Source: Theobroma cacao (taxonomy: Eukaryota; Streptophyta; Magnoliopsida; Malvales; Malvaceae). Taken from it: DNA of 64,000 bases. The position numbers and the translations under genes are program-made. This document shows positions 51,501 through 64,000 of this stretch, piece by piece; within the stretch, counting starts at the first letter, position 1, and each line of letters begins with the position of its first letter. The DNA lies in NCBI RefSeq assembly GCF_000208745.1, contig NC_030855.1, positions 1,799,664-1,863,663 of the forward strand, read 5' to 3'. Below the pieces are notes generated by a model that made no database searches, was not told where the DNA came from, and worked only from the letters and a program-made list of their open reading frames with translations.

Positions 51501-54500
51501 ATCCTATTTCTATATTTTACAAAACATAAAATTTTTGTGCTCATGGATCATTTAAATGCTTATTGTGACTCGTTTTCATTGTGAATATCTTCTATTATCT
51601 CCATGGTCAAATTAGGAAAGCTGTTGTAATAACACTGAAATTATATTTCACCTAAATCAGAAGATTCTAATGAATTCAATCCTGATATTTGGCCCGTCAA
51701 ACACCTCACGGTCCCCCACTCCTTTGCACCCTCATGGTTTTTCCTTATGTATTTTCGAAAATTAGTTTGTTTTATCTATGTGCAGCATATCAGTTAGATA
51801 CAGTACTTAATCTAACTTGAATCTTTTCTATATGCATGGTGATTAAGTTTGTTAACATACATGCTTGGCAAAAGTTCCCTGTTAGACAGCTGAAAATATC
51901 CCTTGCATGAGATCTTTTCAAAAAGGAAAATGGGGGACTACAAAATCTGCATGAATTTAATGATTACTTTGAGCTGTAAACTTACTGTTGCAGCTTTTCA
52001 ATAATCATTTTGAGAAATTTCTTTTAAGCAGGCTTCTGGGAGAAAAGAAGAAGTGAGGTATCTCTTATGGATTAGGTTATATCGGGTTCGCAAAGTCACT
52101 GAATTTTTCCAGAACATGGAGAAGGATATTCGAATTAATTACCTTTTTACGAGGATTATAAAACTCATATTTGTTGAGCTCTATTGCACACATACAGCAG
52201 CTTGTATCTTTTACTTTTTGGCTACCACATTGCCTCCTGAAGAAGAGGGTTATACATGGATTGGAAGCTTAAAGTTGGGGGATTATAGTTATTCGCACTT
52301 CAGAGAAATTGATCTGTGGAAGCGGTACACAACTTCCATGTATTTTGCCATCGTCACAATGGCTACTGTTGGTAAGTAACCTTTTTAAATTACTTTATCC
52401 TATATATTACGGTTATTTTAATTTTATATTTCCTTTTCTCAGTAGTTTTACGTTTCTTTGACCTGGAGCTAAGCATATAATTATAAGAAAAATTCAGGAA
52501 TATTGTACGTTTCTGTGGTAAAGTGTACATATTGTCGGATTTTACTGAGGGGATTTATTAATTTTATATTTCTTGGATAGGGTGTTGATTTTGACACAGT
52601 AAATCATTATATAAAGCATTAAAGTTAGCACAAGCTTTTATGGTCGAAGTAATATCAAATTATATCGTCTCCTTCCCTTTTTAAGTTAGTCAAATAATGT
52701 GAAAAGTGTGTGCATTTTGAATTTAAATATGTGATGATCGCAGGGAGAAAGAGATAAGTCTGGTAAATAATCATTAAGTTTATGCTCTAAATCAGTGAAG
52801 CCTGAAGGTAGAGTTTGAAGACTTTCCATAAGTTGCTGAAGGCCCAATATAGTAATGATGTAATTGTAGCATTTGGGTTTTTGATGGTCTATAGGAGGGA
52901 GCTAATTATGAGGAGTCTGTACGTAATGTATATCATCTAATTTGTTTTATCAATATATAGTTTCCTTTTTTCTTTTCTGGGTTGGTCAAAATTGACAGAA
53001 TCTAACAATGCATAGTTTCAAGGAATAACAGAATTTGGTATTCTTTAATAGCTAGGTTCTCTATATAGTAGTGATGTAATTGTAGCATTTGGGTCTTCGA
53101 TGGTATGAGGAATCTGTACATAACATATATCATCTGATTAGTTCTATCAATAAATAGTTTCATTTTAAAATTTAAATTTGGCTCCAGCTATTATAGTTGA
53201 TTTAGACATGGATCCCCCTGGTTGAAATTAATTCAACATCATGTATTCTGTCTTGGCTGAGTAATGAGACATTTCAGTTTCTAAATAAACTACACAACTA
53301 GCACTGACTATGCAGGCTTTACAGCTTTCAACTAGGTGGCCATTCTCAGTTGCCTTTTTCTATGTTTCTTTTCTGATAGCTGGTGAAATTTCTATAGCAG
53401 CTCAACACCTTAGAACAATTATTCAAGTAGAACCCAAAACTGAATATAGAACTTTGTTCTTTCTGCATGTAAAGCCAAACATGTAAAAGAGAGTACACAT
53501 TTCTATGATCGACTTATATGGTTTTAAAGTTTAGTATTTCCAAACTCTCAGCAATATTTAATTTCATAAGAAGACAAGGATAAATTCTTCTTCATAATAA
53601 TGAGGCAAAAGGTAAAGTTAGGTGTTCTTATAGTGTCGATCCAAGTATGAAACATGATTGTTTCTCTCTTTAGAATCATATTATTGGAATTAGTTTTGGA
53701 GGAAGGATATAGATTTGCCTGCTAGTTCTGTAAGGAGCAGTTTTCTTTCTTTCATTTGCTGATACTTTGATACCATGGAAAGGCTGTTCAAAGTACAATA
53801 AATGGGGTTAGTTAATATCTAATTAATTGAGATCGAGGGAGGAATGGGATACCTACTTATATGCATGGTTGCCATCCTTTGATTCATTATGTTTCAAGTG
53901 ATATGCATTGTTCTCCTAACATTGTTGTACAGAGATTATATTTGTGATATTTAATTTCACAGGAAATTGCTAATGCTCCACACTTTGATGGTTACAGCAT
54001 TTGTTACTTCAGTTTTGTTTTAAGTCCATGCTAAATTAGTGTCCTCTTTTGTAACAGGTTATGGAGATATACATGCCGTCAATATGAGGGAAATGATATT
54101 CATAATGATCTATGTCTCCTTTGACATGATTCTTGGTGCTTATTTGATTGGTAATATGACAGCTTTAATCGTAAAAGGATCCAAAACTGAGAAGTTCAGG
54201 GATAAAATGACAGATGTTATTAAGTATATGAACAGAAATAGACTCGACAGAGATATCCGTAATCAGATCAAGGGCCACTTGCGCTTACAGTATGAAAGCA
54301 GCTACACTGAGGGTGCTGTTCTTCAGGATATCCCCATCTCTATCCGAGCTAAGGTAATGTATAAATAATATGCAGTCAACTGTTTCTTTTATTAATTCTG
54401 TTTTCACAAATACCATTTTAAATGGAAACGAAATAAGGAGAGAAAAAAGAAATTCTATCTATATGAAGAAAATGCAAATGTTCCAAACTTGGACAACCTT

Positions 54501-57500
54501 CTATTAAGAAAGGTAAATTCTCCCCTCATATGCAGCTAAATTCCCACAACACTTTCTGAAAAAAAAAAAATCCTTGTCCATTAGTTTCCATTCCTGCCTA
54601 CTTGTGAACTGGGATTAAGTAGGACAAGACCCATGACCTAATGTGGTGAGCATGTTCGCAATTTAGGCTTCTCCAAATTTATCCTAACTAACTTTGGGAG
54701 CAGTGTTGAGCTCCTGAAGGCTGAAAGGAGGTATAGGCACTGAAAACAAGGTCAATTCTTGAGATAGAGAGGCCCTTTAGTGAAATCAAATATAAGCTCC
54801 TTCACATGAATTGATGAATCATTAAAAATATTCTAGGATTGCTCTCTAATATCGTTAGACCTCAAAGGAAACACCAACCTCAATTTGATCTTGGTAAACG
54901 ACTTTTTTTGCTAATAAATAAATTAGGTTGTTAACATGTTTCAATACTAACTTTGGAATCCTTACTCTTCGATATTGATATTGTTTTTTGAAGATTGATC
55001 CATAGATCTAATATTTCAATTACAAATTAAACTAACAAAATCTTTGTTTTTTACTTGTGAGTGAAACATTCTTATGGGGATGTATTATCTCAATCATAAT
55101 GACTTGAATAATGTCTTTTCTATTTGTGAAAAGATATTATTGTCTCGCAATCACATCTATCTTTTGGGAGGTTTTCTATCCCTGGTGATTTTCCTAATGC
55201 TCTATATGTTTGTTGTTGATTCTTTTCCTTATGCAGATTTCCCAATCTTTATATATGCCATACATCGTGAATGTCTCTCTTTTCAAGGGATGCTCTGCAG
55301 AATTTATTAATCAGATTGTAAGTTAGTTTCTGTCCTCAAATGATGGATGCCAAGTTGATTAAGAAGTGAAATTTCTAATATTGCTTCCAGATTTGGTAAT
55401 GCAGGTTTCGTTTGTGCAGCACAAGGGTCATTTGTGCTTGGTTGTGTTCAACTTATTCTGCACTCTGTTTCATGCAGATGAGTTGTCTAATTGAAAAAAT
55501 TCAACATGTCTGTACGCCTATGAATAGGACACAAATATGCTGGGCCCTGAAAAATGCATTCCATTGCAAGTGGGCTAAGCCTGTATGCACGCATGTCTGT
55601 CTTCAGATAATAACTTCACTGCTATCGGATGTAGTATTAGTGTCCTACATCAGGATCATTGTTACAAAAGCTTATTTGAAACACCATGATCTATCATTTT
55701 AATCTAAGTAAATTGGTTGCTTGCACTCAATAATCTTTTAATGCTATAAAAAATGTCGTCATATTTTTTCCCTGTCCGTATCTGTATCCACATTCCACCC
55801 TCACAATTAACTAATAAAGAAGGAAAAGAGATAAAGAAAGAAATAAATGTTAGTTATAAAGTTAATTCTTATTGTTCCTTTTGATCTTGCAGGTTATTAG
55901 GCTCCATGAAGAATTTTTTCTCCCAGGAGAAGTAATAATGGAACAGGGAAATGTGGTTGATCAACTTTATTTCGTCTGTCATGGTGTGCTGGTATGAATC
56001 CTTATGCCTTACATCATGTGGTTAGTCAAATATATTTTGTTAATACATGTTCTTTTCATCTTCTTCTATTCCTACTCGTACCTTTTCCTACGTATCTCCT
56101 AAGCCATTTGTTTGATTCCCGTAAGCATGAAAACATATATGCATGTGGCTGATCATGTATTTGTCAACTTGAAGTTGCTGCTTCCACTTGGTGTTCACCT
56201 GCTGGAATTGGCTTTCGAATATTTTCCATGCTTCAGAATGTTATAAATGTGCTTCTTCATATCTCTGTGGTTGTAATTCTCATTCCTCAATATCCTGTTA
56301 TACCTTTTTTTTTTCCGTAGCAGCCCATAGACTTTTATTGGATTTTGATCTCAATGTTATCATAAATTGATTTAATGGTGCTTAACCCACGGTATCTTTG
56401 TATAGGAGGAGGTCGCTATAGGGGAAGATGGATCAGAAGAGACTGTTTCTCTTTTGCAACCCAACAGCTCATTTGGGGAAATTTCTATTCTCTGCAACAT
56501 CCCTCAGCCTTATACTGTTCGGGTTTGTGATCTATGTAGGCTTCTACGACTGGATAAGCAATCATTTTCAAATATCCTTGAGATATACTTCTATGATGGA
56601 AGGAGAATATTGAACAATCTTTTGGAGGTAATCTTGTTACCTCATATCTCTATTGCTTTTAACACTGTTCCTGCTCCTCTTATACTCTTTATTGGGGAAA
56701 AGTGTATGCAGGCTGGGTATCAATCAATAAATCAGAAAGTCATTTCAATATAAAAAATTGATTATGCATTTTCAGGCTGGCCTCTGATTATACCTAAATT
56801 TGCAGGGAAAAGAATCCAATCTTCGAGTTAAGCAACTGGAATCAGACATCTCATTTCATATCGGTAAGCAAGAAGCTGAACTAGCTTTGAGGGTGAATTG
56901 TGCTGCATATCATGGGGATCTGCATCAGCTTAAAAGTTTGATCCGGGCTGGAGCTGATCCTGACAAAACGGATTACGATGGAAGGTCACCCTTGGTAAGT
57001 ATTATGTGAATGGAAGATTTTAAGTTGGTCTTCAATGGAAGCTTTCATCTAAAACCAAATGTTTATTTTGAATAGCATCTTGCTGCATCAAAAGGGCATG
57101 ATGATATTACAAAATACCTTATTCAACATGGGGTAGACATCAATCTTAAAGGTAATTATCTTTTATATTTTAAAATGTTACCTTGATAAATTAAAGTCTA
57201 GCTTGTACCATTTCATCTTCAATGCTGATAAATTAAATTTTTCTATAGATAAGTTCGGGAATGCACCCTTACTAGAAGCGATAAAAAATGGACATGACCA
57301 TGTTGCTGCTATGCTAGTTAGAGAAGGAGCTTACTTAAACATAGATGATGCTGGTAGTTTTCTATGTGCGGCTGTTGTAAAGGGGGACTCAGACTTTATT
57401 AAAAGGGTTTTGTCTAATGGGATTGATCCGAACTCTAGAGATTACGACCATCGAACCGCACTTCATGTAGCTGCCTCTGAGGGCTTATATTTGATGGCAA

Positions 57501-59012
57501 AGCTTTTGATAGAGGCTGGGGCAAGTGTTTTTACCAAGGACAGGTACATTCAAGACATTCACGTTGCTTACTTTTATGAATGTTATCATGATGTTATTGC
57601 TTCTAGTTATGCTTTAACACTTAAATATATCACCATATAAGCCCCCTAGAAGTGTACGCTTGCTGTTTGAAAGATCTAGTAGAAAAGGAGACCTGGTTAA
57701 AGCGTCATAGATATTTGAAAACTATCTATCTTGTTGATGCTTGGAATCCTAACTTTTTTTCAACAATTACGCTCTGCTCTGCAGATGGGGAAACACCCCA
57801 CTTGATGAAGGCAGGATGTGTGGCAACAAGCATTTGATCAAGCTACTGGAAGATGCAAAATCTACTCAGTTAACAGAATTCCCTTATTGTTCACGAGAAA
57901 TTACAGGTATTGCTGAATCTGTGTCATCAGATTCTGTCTTGTTAAATGAAACTAGGAATTCTTTGAAATATGTAGTAAAAGGCAAACGGGCTGCTGAACA
58001 ACTTTGTTTCTCTGAAGGGAATTATAAAAAAAAAAATTAACAAAGAAATCAACAGAATATTTCAGATTTTGGAATGGAAGGATGCCTTTCACTTGATCAG
58101 TGTCATTTACTGATCATAGCTGGTCACAGCTATGAAATACTGGATTTCGGCATCAAGTTAGTAAAAGGACGTTTAAACCTATTTGAAACCAATTGTCCTT
58201 TCCTTAACCCTTTCTTGGCTGTTGTAAACTAAGCAAGTCAATAAGAATTGTCCGACTTGGTTTAATATATTGACTAGAAGTGGAACTCACCCTATGGGAA
58301 TCTTCTTACTGAAGTTCCAAAATAGTTTTACTAGTTGCCTGGTTCAGATCCATTAGGGAGTGTTAGTTGAAAGTATAACATGAAAATACTACCCAACCTT
58401 TGAGGGAAAAAAAATCAGGGATGAGATAAATATGATTCTGCCCTTACTTTCATTGTGTGCATGTAGTTTTACCTTTTATTTTCTGCAGTGGTAAACTTTG
58501 ATTTACTTCAGTTTACTGATCAGAAGTTGGCTCTACCAGTGGTTACTAACCACTAGAACCTCAAGGCTGCACCAATAAACCTGGTTATCAGTTTCGATTT
58601 CCAGATTATGAAAGATTTCTCAGTATCACCTCCCCTGTTTCCCTGCTGAAAAGAAATCAGATTATGCAATAAAAGATTAAATATGTGACTAAGTTAGTTT
58701 GCAGTCTAATGGCTGCTAAGGTAATCCCATGTCTGCGTGCTAATGGCAGAATTTCTGTGGCTAATTTCAGATAAAATGCACCCAAAGAAATGCACGGTTT
58801 TTCCTTTCCACCCACAGGAAGCTAAAGAGCAGAGAAGACATGGAATTGTCTTATGGATCCCTCACACTATTGAAGATCTTGTTAAAACTGCTGCTGAGCA
58901 GCTAGAGTTTCCAGACGGTTCTTGTGTATTGTCAGAAGATGCAGGTAAAATTCTCGATGTAGACATGATTAATGATGGAGAGAAGCTGTATTTGATCAGT
59001 GAAACACATTAG
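48579..59012 (+). CDS. SKOR: Outward-rectifying Shaker K+ channel, SKOR/GORK type
   Basis: This is a voltage-gated plasma-membrane K+ efflux channel. Family members load K+ into xylem (SKOR) or close stomata (GORK). Exons are 48579-48808, 50679-50903, 51236-51299, 52032-52371, 54058-54353, 55237-55317, 55893-55991, 56406-56627, 56806-56994, 57076-57151, 57249-57543, 57785-57906 and 58771-59012. They total 2481 bases, or 826 residues and TAG (Arabidopsis SKOR 828). The N-terminus DYEVEELRD is SKOR-like. S1 begins near residue 78 (WYRAWTKFILIWALYSS). S4 is near 181-199 (RYLLWIRLYRVRKV). The selectivity filter TVGYGD is at 285-290, split by intron 4. The cyclic-nucleotide-binding fold is near 413-520 (LHEEFFLPGEVI, FGEISILCN). 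Ankyrin repeats cover about 560-730 and the KHA domain about 753-826. All introns are GT-AG. Several segments resemble GORK, so the orthology is less certain than the family. Confidence 0.93.
52846..53165 (+). repeat. Doubled retroelement-like tail in K+ channel intron 4
   Basis: About 125 bases at 52846-52971 recur at 53062-53165 with a small internal deletion. Shared words are GATGTAATTGTAGCATTTGGG, ATATATCATCT and TATCAAT.AATAGTTTC. The form resembles a LINE 3' end inserted or duplicated twice in the 1.69 kb intron. Confidence 0.6.
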
Positions 59013-59967
59013 TTCCTAATATATGGTTGTTGTAAAATAATAGTGTTGTTCTACGTTCTTGCATCACATCCACTTGTATCTGTCATTTAGCAGATAGCAA
59101 AGGTATTGCATCTCTGCATTTACTTTAACATGTAGCAATGCTGCGTGGTATGGTTGTTGTAAATAGTGAAGAAATTCAACCATTCCTACTACTACTATTA
59201 CTACTACGACTACTCTTTTTATACCAAAAAGACAGGACTAGTACTAGGACATGATCTTGAAATAAGTCAGTTTTTGGTTTTATATGCTGAAGAATGCATC
59301 GCTCATTGCAAGGCAGCAGGCAGGTTGTTCCTTTGTGGTTTTTGGCCCTAACTGATGAGCTAACAAACCACTTGGATAAGGGCATTAAGTTCTGTATAGC
59401 ACCTTGCACGATGGGTGGTTGGCATGCTGTGTCACAGGCTCCCATCTTCAATCCAAAAAACATTCCAATTAAGTAAAAGAAAACCTTTATTTATAAGTGC
59501 AAAATCTGTCTCATCTCTTACTAATATGAGATGGGACATGGGACATCCAGGGTTACAAACTCTGTTGTGCCAACTCCGAAAGGCTATAAGAAAATTTTAA
59601 GCTTCTGAAATCTTCTTGTTTAAAACTATGGGAGTGAACATATAGGACTAGGATTAACCCATAATTTTTTGCCTGTTTTGGCTGTTATATTCCCATTTCT
59701 ATTACAGCAAACAACAAAATATGAGCTAAGGTTATGCCTTTCAAAGCCTTAAATTAGGTAACTTACAAGACTCAATAAAGAAAACCCTCAAGGAAAATAA
59801 GGATACTTGACAAATTTCAGAGAAGCAGAGCAGTAGGAGTAATAATACCTAGGTGTTGTGAAGCTCTACTAGACATAAGACAATCAACTTCAACCCAACC
59901 ACCAGCAGAACAATACTAAAAACACTTCCATTCCACCATTGTTATACCTGCAAAGATGGAAGAAGAT
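59013..59967. other. 3' UTR of the K+ channel gene and flank
   Basis: No coding exon is supported. A short imperfect (CTA)n triplet repeat lies at 59187-59216. Confidence 0.5.
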
Positions 59968-60168
59968 TCATGCTGCTCGTATGTGTTGAAGCTGCCGGAA
60001 ATGCTGCTGGGCTGCTGCATTACTGCTAGTAGCAGCATCATGCTTGTCGTCATCAGAGACATTGGGGGCTGATTCATAGCAACCTAAAAGCAGAGCAAGA
60101 GTTTTATTCATCAGAAAACCGATCAAAGGAAGAGAGGTGAACAGACTTATGGCTCTTGTGAGGTTCAT
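59968..60168 (-). CDS. Unrecognised 66-codon open frame with a hydrophobic N-terminus
   Basis: From an ATG at 60168 the minus strand reads 66 residues. The N-terminal 30 are hydrophobic (ISLFTSLPLIGFLMNKTLAL in part), like a signal peptide or anchor. The rest is polar and Ala/Gln/His-rich, ending HFRQLQHIRAA. I recognise no peptide-hormone motif. A competing reading is that TGCTTTTAG near 60090 is a splice acceptor and the DNA belongs to an exon of an unidentified transcript. It may well be non-coding. Confidence 0.2.
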   Translation of the reverse strand: MNLTRAISLFTSLPLIGFLMNKTLALLLGCYESAPNVSDDDKHDAATSSNAAAQQHFRQLQHIRAA

Positions 60169-60204
60169 AATTCTTATTTCTTGTGGATGCTCAGAGCTTC
60201 GCAA

Positions 60205-62137
60205 TAGTGAAAGAATTATATTCAGAGAGGATTATTGCGTGCTCACTAAGCCACAACCCAAGAAAAATGAAGATGCTTTTGTCATATGTCAAAGCCAATA
60301 TTGATATAAAAATAGTAGTTAATTCAGCTAAATAAGATACCTTTTGTTTCCACGTAAAATATTTTTTGAGAATTATATTTATTTAAACAATTAAAAATTT
60401 ATTTTAAATATAAAAAACTTTACGGATCAATGAAAAAAATTCCATTGATTACGTAAAATATTTTACGCCAAATATAAGATATTTTTTAGATAACTTTATA
60501 AACTGTTTAGATTTAAAACTTATTCTAAAGTGTTTTTATAGTTAAAATTTTAAAAATTTAAGATGAAAAATATTCTTTACAAAACAATTTAAATATTAAA
60601 TTTTTTTTTGACAATTTATCTAAACAACCAGCACCACGTAAAACACAGATAAGCTCATGATTTTCCTGGTGGCTTTCCTTCTGTTGCTTTTAAGCCTTTT
60701 GACTGTTTGTTTAGGGGTCTCTTTCTTATCATCAAATTAGTAGAAATAATGCTAGGTGTCACATATGTAAGTGGCACCAACATCAATCTCATCTTGAGTA
60801 TAGATTCGAATCAGTCTCGCAATTATATCATTCAAAGTAAAATTTAAAAATTATCATCTATTTTTTATATCGAAATCAAATAAATCGTAAATCTCAATAT
60901 TATCAAAAAAACTTGATTCGAAAATTTAAATATGAAATAGAGAAAGAATCAATGCTTCCATCTAAACCAACCTCTAGTATTTCACTTGTAATGAAATATA
61001 ATCAACAAAGTGGATAACTACTAGAAATAACAAATCATTTCCCCTTGCTTTTAGCTCTTTAAGCCATGACTAAGTCCAAGATTAGATTTAAGGGTGGAGA
61101 CCGAGAGATAAAGTTAAGGTTAGTGGATGGTGGGTCTCAAAAGAGTTTAACGATTCAGTAATTTGGTTGACTTGACTCTCAAGAAAGGGTTGTTGGGTTT
61201 ACTCTTCTTTAAAGGAGAAATTAAATGCTTTTCAAACCAATCAAAGATACTATAATAGAACACGAAAAAATTATAATGGTATAATTTAATATTTTAATAT
61301 AATATATCGATAAAAGAAACTTATAAATCTTATTATTTTATTTATTTTTTGAATAATTCAATTATAATCAATAAGAGTTGTATATCATTTTGATCATCAC
61401 AGTTCAAAAAATCACTTATTGATCCGTATACTTCAAACTTTATAATAAAAAAAATATATCCTAATGCTTCTATTTGCGTTTCAGTCAACTTAGATGCTGA
61501 CTATTAGCTGGCTGCATGTGATAATTGACATGAAAATAATAATTTACTAATAAATAATATTAAAAAAATATTTTTCCAAATTGATTTTTCATGAATTTTA
61601 TATATTTCTGAAACTATTTGGATAAAATATTATTTTTTCCAAGTCCCTTTGGGCATTATTAGTAAAGTATTACTTTTAAGAATATCTTTTCATAAAATGA
61701 ATTTAAATTATAACGTTTGTTTTCTTTTTATTATTATTATTATTATTACGTGTACATAAAAAAAAATTAACCTAACATAAATTCCCAAATAATATTTAAA
61801 AACTATTAAATCCAATATAAGAAATCAAAGTAAGAGTTTAAAAAAAAAGAAACTACTAAGCTAATATAAGAAAATTCTAAGACAAAAATGAAGTGTAGAA
61901 GCTAATAATATAAAGGGCACTCAGATTCTCTCTATACCAAAAGCAAAAGGCTAAAGTAGAAAACTACAGTAACATTTGAGTGTGAAATATAATTCTTTTT
62001 TTTTTTTTTTTAATGTAGTATCATTAACAACTTGCAAGGAGTATAATTGAAGGAATTCATGTTTACATCACTCCCAGGAAGGAACTTGTCAAACTACCAA
62101 TGGATAGGCTTTACTCTAGTAGGAAATTGGTGGAAGT
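60205..62137. other. AT-rich intergenic DNA
   Basis: I see no gene. A (TTA)n run lies at 61730-61748. Segments near 60730-60980 look like old retroelement sequence but show no domain. Confidence 0.45.
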
Positions 62138-63323
62138 CTAGTCATCATTTATCTCAACATTTCCTCCCTTGAGATGCAAGTGCTTCTCTCTTTTCTGGAA
62201 CTCTGTCAACCCCTTTCCACTTCCTGTGACACCAACCTTACCATGAGGATCATCCGGAGACTTGAAGATGCTCTCGCGCTTCCGCCCAGAGAAGAACCCA
62301 ACCTGGAATAGGAAATAAGATTTTGCATCTCAGTCTAGGTTCTTAAGTATCTAAATAATTGGCTCTCAATTACCAGCAAACAAGAAAGTTTATGTAAGGT
62401 ATACACTGACACATCATCATCCGATATATTTGATATAATTTTCCCACATTAAGTTTCCACCATCAAGAAAATCATGCCTTTCACCCATTTAACAAAAATT
62501 GATGCACTCAAAACACCATTTAATGGGCAGTTCTAGAAGAGACAAGAAAAAGGGTTGGTCATCCAATTGGGGAATATTCTAAAAACACATCAACAGGAAA
62601 AAAGGCTTGCTAGACAGACCTTTTTAGTCTTGCCTTTGGTTGTCTGAAACTGCTGCCAAGCATTCTGCCGCTTATTTTGTGCCACTTCAAGTTGTTCAAA
62701 TCGCATCTTTGACTTAAAAGCATGTATCTTCTTTCGCTTGGCGGCTTTCTGAGGAATCACAGGCAAAAAATCATCAAATCAATTGGTAGAAACTATATTT
62801 CTGCCAAATTTCATCTACTAAAAGATAGTAATTGATTGCTAGGTGGTAGAAAAAAGATTTGACCCAAAAATTACAGCATCAGCAAATTACAAGTAGAACA
62901 TAAATGCATTACTAGCTGAGGAATTTTCAAAAGTATCAACTATAGGTCCTATTTCAGACATAAAGCACACATGAAAAATCAATCAACATAGGAAAATCAA
63001 GCACCATTATCCAGTAATTGGACCTGGGATGATGCTAGTTCTAGGAACATCAAATGTCATAACTCACGAAAAAAAAAAACCTAAACTTCAGATTGCCCTC
63101 TGTGAAAAACTGAAAGTTCTATACTAGCACCATACAGAGTACTTACTACATCCTCAGGATCATCAGCAGTTATCCGAAGCTTTGCTGGTAAACTTCGAGA
63201 TTGAAAGTCAACAGAAGCAGCTTGAGCAATCTTACGTTTGATAGCTTGTTTTGTAGCTTCAGCAACCTTCTCAGCTTCCAGCAAAGCATTGTATTCAATT
63301 GCCCTCACATTGGCAGGATCCAC
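62138..63323 (-). CDS. SPF30: Splicing factor SPF30/SMNDC1 (survival motor neuron-related), 3' three exons
   Basis: This is a Tudor-domain splicing factor that joins the U2 snRNP and is needed to recruit the tri-snRNP. Three exons lie in the window (minus): 63147-63323, 62620-62748 and 62138-62302. All are phase 0, giving the last 157 residues and TAG. They cover the end of the Tudor region (VDPANVRAI), a helical basic segment (KVAEATKQAIKRKIAQAA), DDPEDV, the nuclear basic stretch KRKKIHAFKSKMRFEQLEV, and the family's C-terminal block GFFSGRKRESIFKSP with GVTGSGKGLTEFQKREKHL. The N-terminal exons, including most of the Tudor barrel, should lie beyond 64000. I found none of them in 63324-64000. 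Confidence 0.9.
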
Positions 63324-64000
63324 CTGGTATTGAAATTGCATATGGTGAAAGGAGTTTGTAAGGCACTAAAGGAAAATGACAAACAAGTTGCAAAAACCAA
63401 AAGTTGTGTCTGAACATATTTCTATCAATGGTTAATTAGAAAAAATCACAAAAAAAAGGACTCCCAAACAAGGTTTCTATTAACAGTATAGGATATATTC
63501 AACTTAGGGATACAGGCACAAGGAAATAAAGAACTGCAATGCCGGGTTCCAGTCAAAGTGGAATCATGTCTTATCAACAAAAATCAGTTTCATCACGTAA
63601 ACGTAGACCCCAAAGAAAAGAAAAGGAAACCACAGGGAATTAAACTTAGAGTAAAAAACCAAACCCCTGGATACACTGCTAAATGATGATTACACTTCCC
63701 TGCTTGACTGTTAAACCCTATTAATCAAACCATTTATTGCTGAGCAAAAACTTTACTGAGATGAAGAGATCAAAAACTCAACTGCCACAACAGTCACAAA
63801 GGACTCTTTACTCATTTTGTTCAATGAATGTTTACTGCTCTTTTTCTCGCTTTCCGGCATTCTCTTCTTACAGCCTCTTCCTTTATATATATCCCAGAAT
63901 TCCACAAAAAAGGACCATTGTTTCATCATGTAATCATCCACATATTGCTCCTTGGATTATTCAATGGTAGAAAATCGACAAAGTATTGTCATTTCTAGTT
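63324..64000 (-). other. Intron of SPF30 running off the window
   Basis: The acceptor ATACCAG|GTGGATCC lies at 63324. I see no upstream exon with Tudor motifs before the window end, so the intron is at least 677 bases. Confidence 0.6.

Noticed and set aside
58040..58770. Possible extra coding exon of the channel between the ankyrin and KHA exons.
   Set aside because: The splice 57906 to 58771 gives EIT-DKMHPKKCTVF in frame, as expected for the family; nothing between matches.

Overview
The window is nuclear DNA from a flowering plant. Its genes carry many introns, the intergenic DNA is very AT-rich with transposon debris, and it holds a TIR-NBS-LRR resistance gene. That class is lost from grasses, so the plant is a eudicot. 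I cannot fix the family or species from the sequence.

Layout, left to right. 1-1.8 kb is the terminal part of a retrotransposon LTR. 2.2-11.2 kb (minus strand) is a TIR-NBS-LRR gene. Its 3' part, covering most of the LRR exon, the C-terminal jelly-roll exon and the tail, is duplicated head to tail, so a second promoterless LRR/C-JID module lies downstream of the real gene. A decayed LINE RNase H fragment sits upstream of it. 13.1-25.7 kb (minus) is a complete 28-exon CAND1 gene for the cullin exchange factor; the assembled frame closes at 1218 codons and includes one GC-AG intron. 26-32 kb is AT-rich, with a duplicated CAND1 upstream segment, a LINE-like tail and a Helitron-like end. 32.3-40.0 kb (plus) is a seven-exon C2H2 zinc-finger gene of the ZNF830 type (332 codons). 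41.1-46.0 kb is a four-unit head-to-tail array with no known protein; each unit repeats a TATA-box core promoter, a short leader and, in three units, an intact splice-donor-like site. 48.6-59.0 kb (plus) is a complete 13-exon outward-rectifying Shaker K+ channel of the SKOR/GORK type (826 codons). 62.1-63.3 kb (minus) is the 3' end of an SPF30/SMNDC1 splicing-factor gene that runs off the right edge.

The genes do not form a pathway. CAND1, ZNF830 and SPF30 are housekeeping nuclear functions (ubiquitin ligase cycling and pre-mRNA splicing), SKOR is a vascular or guard-cell transport gene, and the TNL is an immune receptor. The parts that ordinary annotation does not explain are the duplicated 3' module of the TNL and the four-unit promoter-like array upstream of the K+ channel gene. 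Exon boundaries were derived by hand from splice motifs and frame closure, with family proteins recalled from general knowledge; no alignment or transcript data were available.
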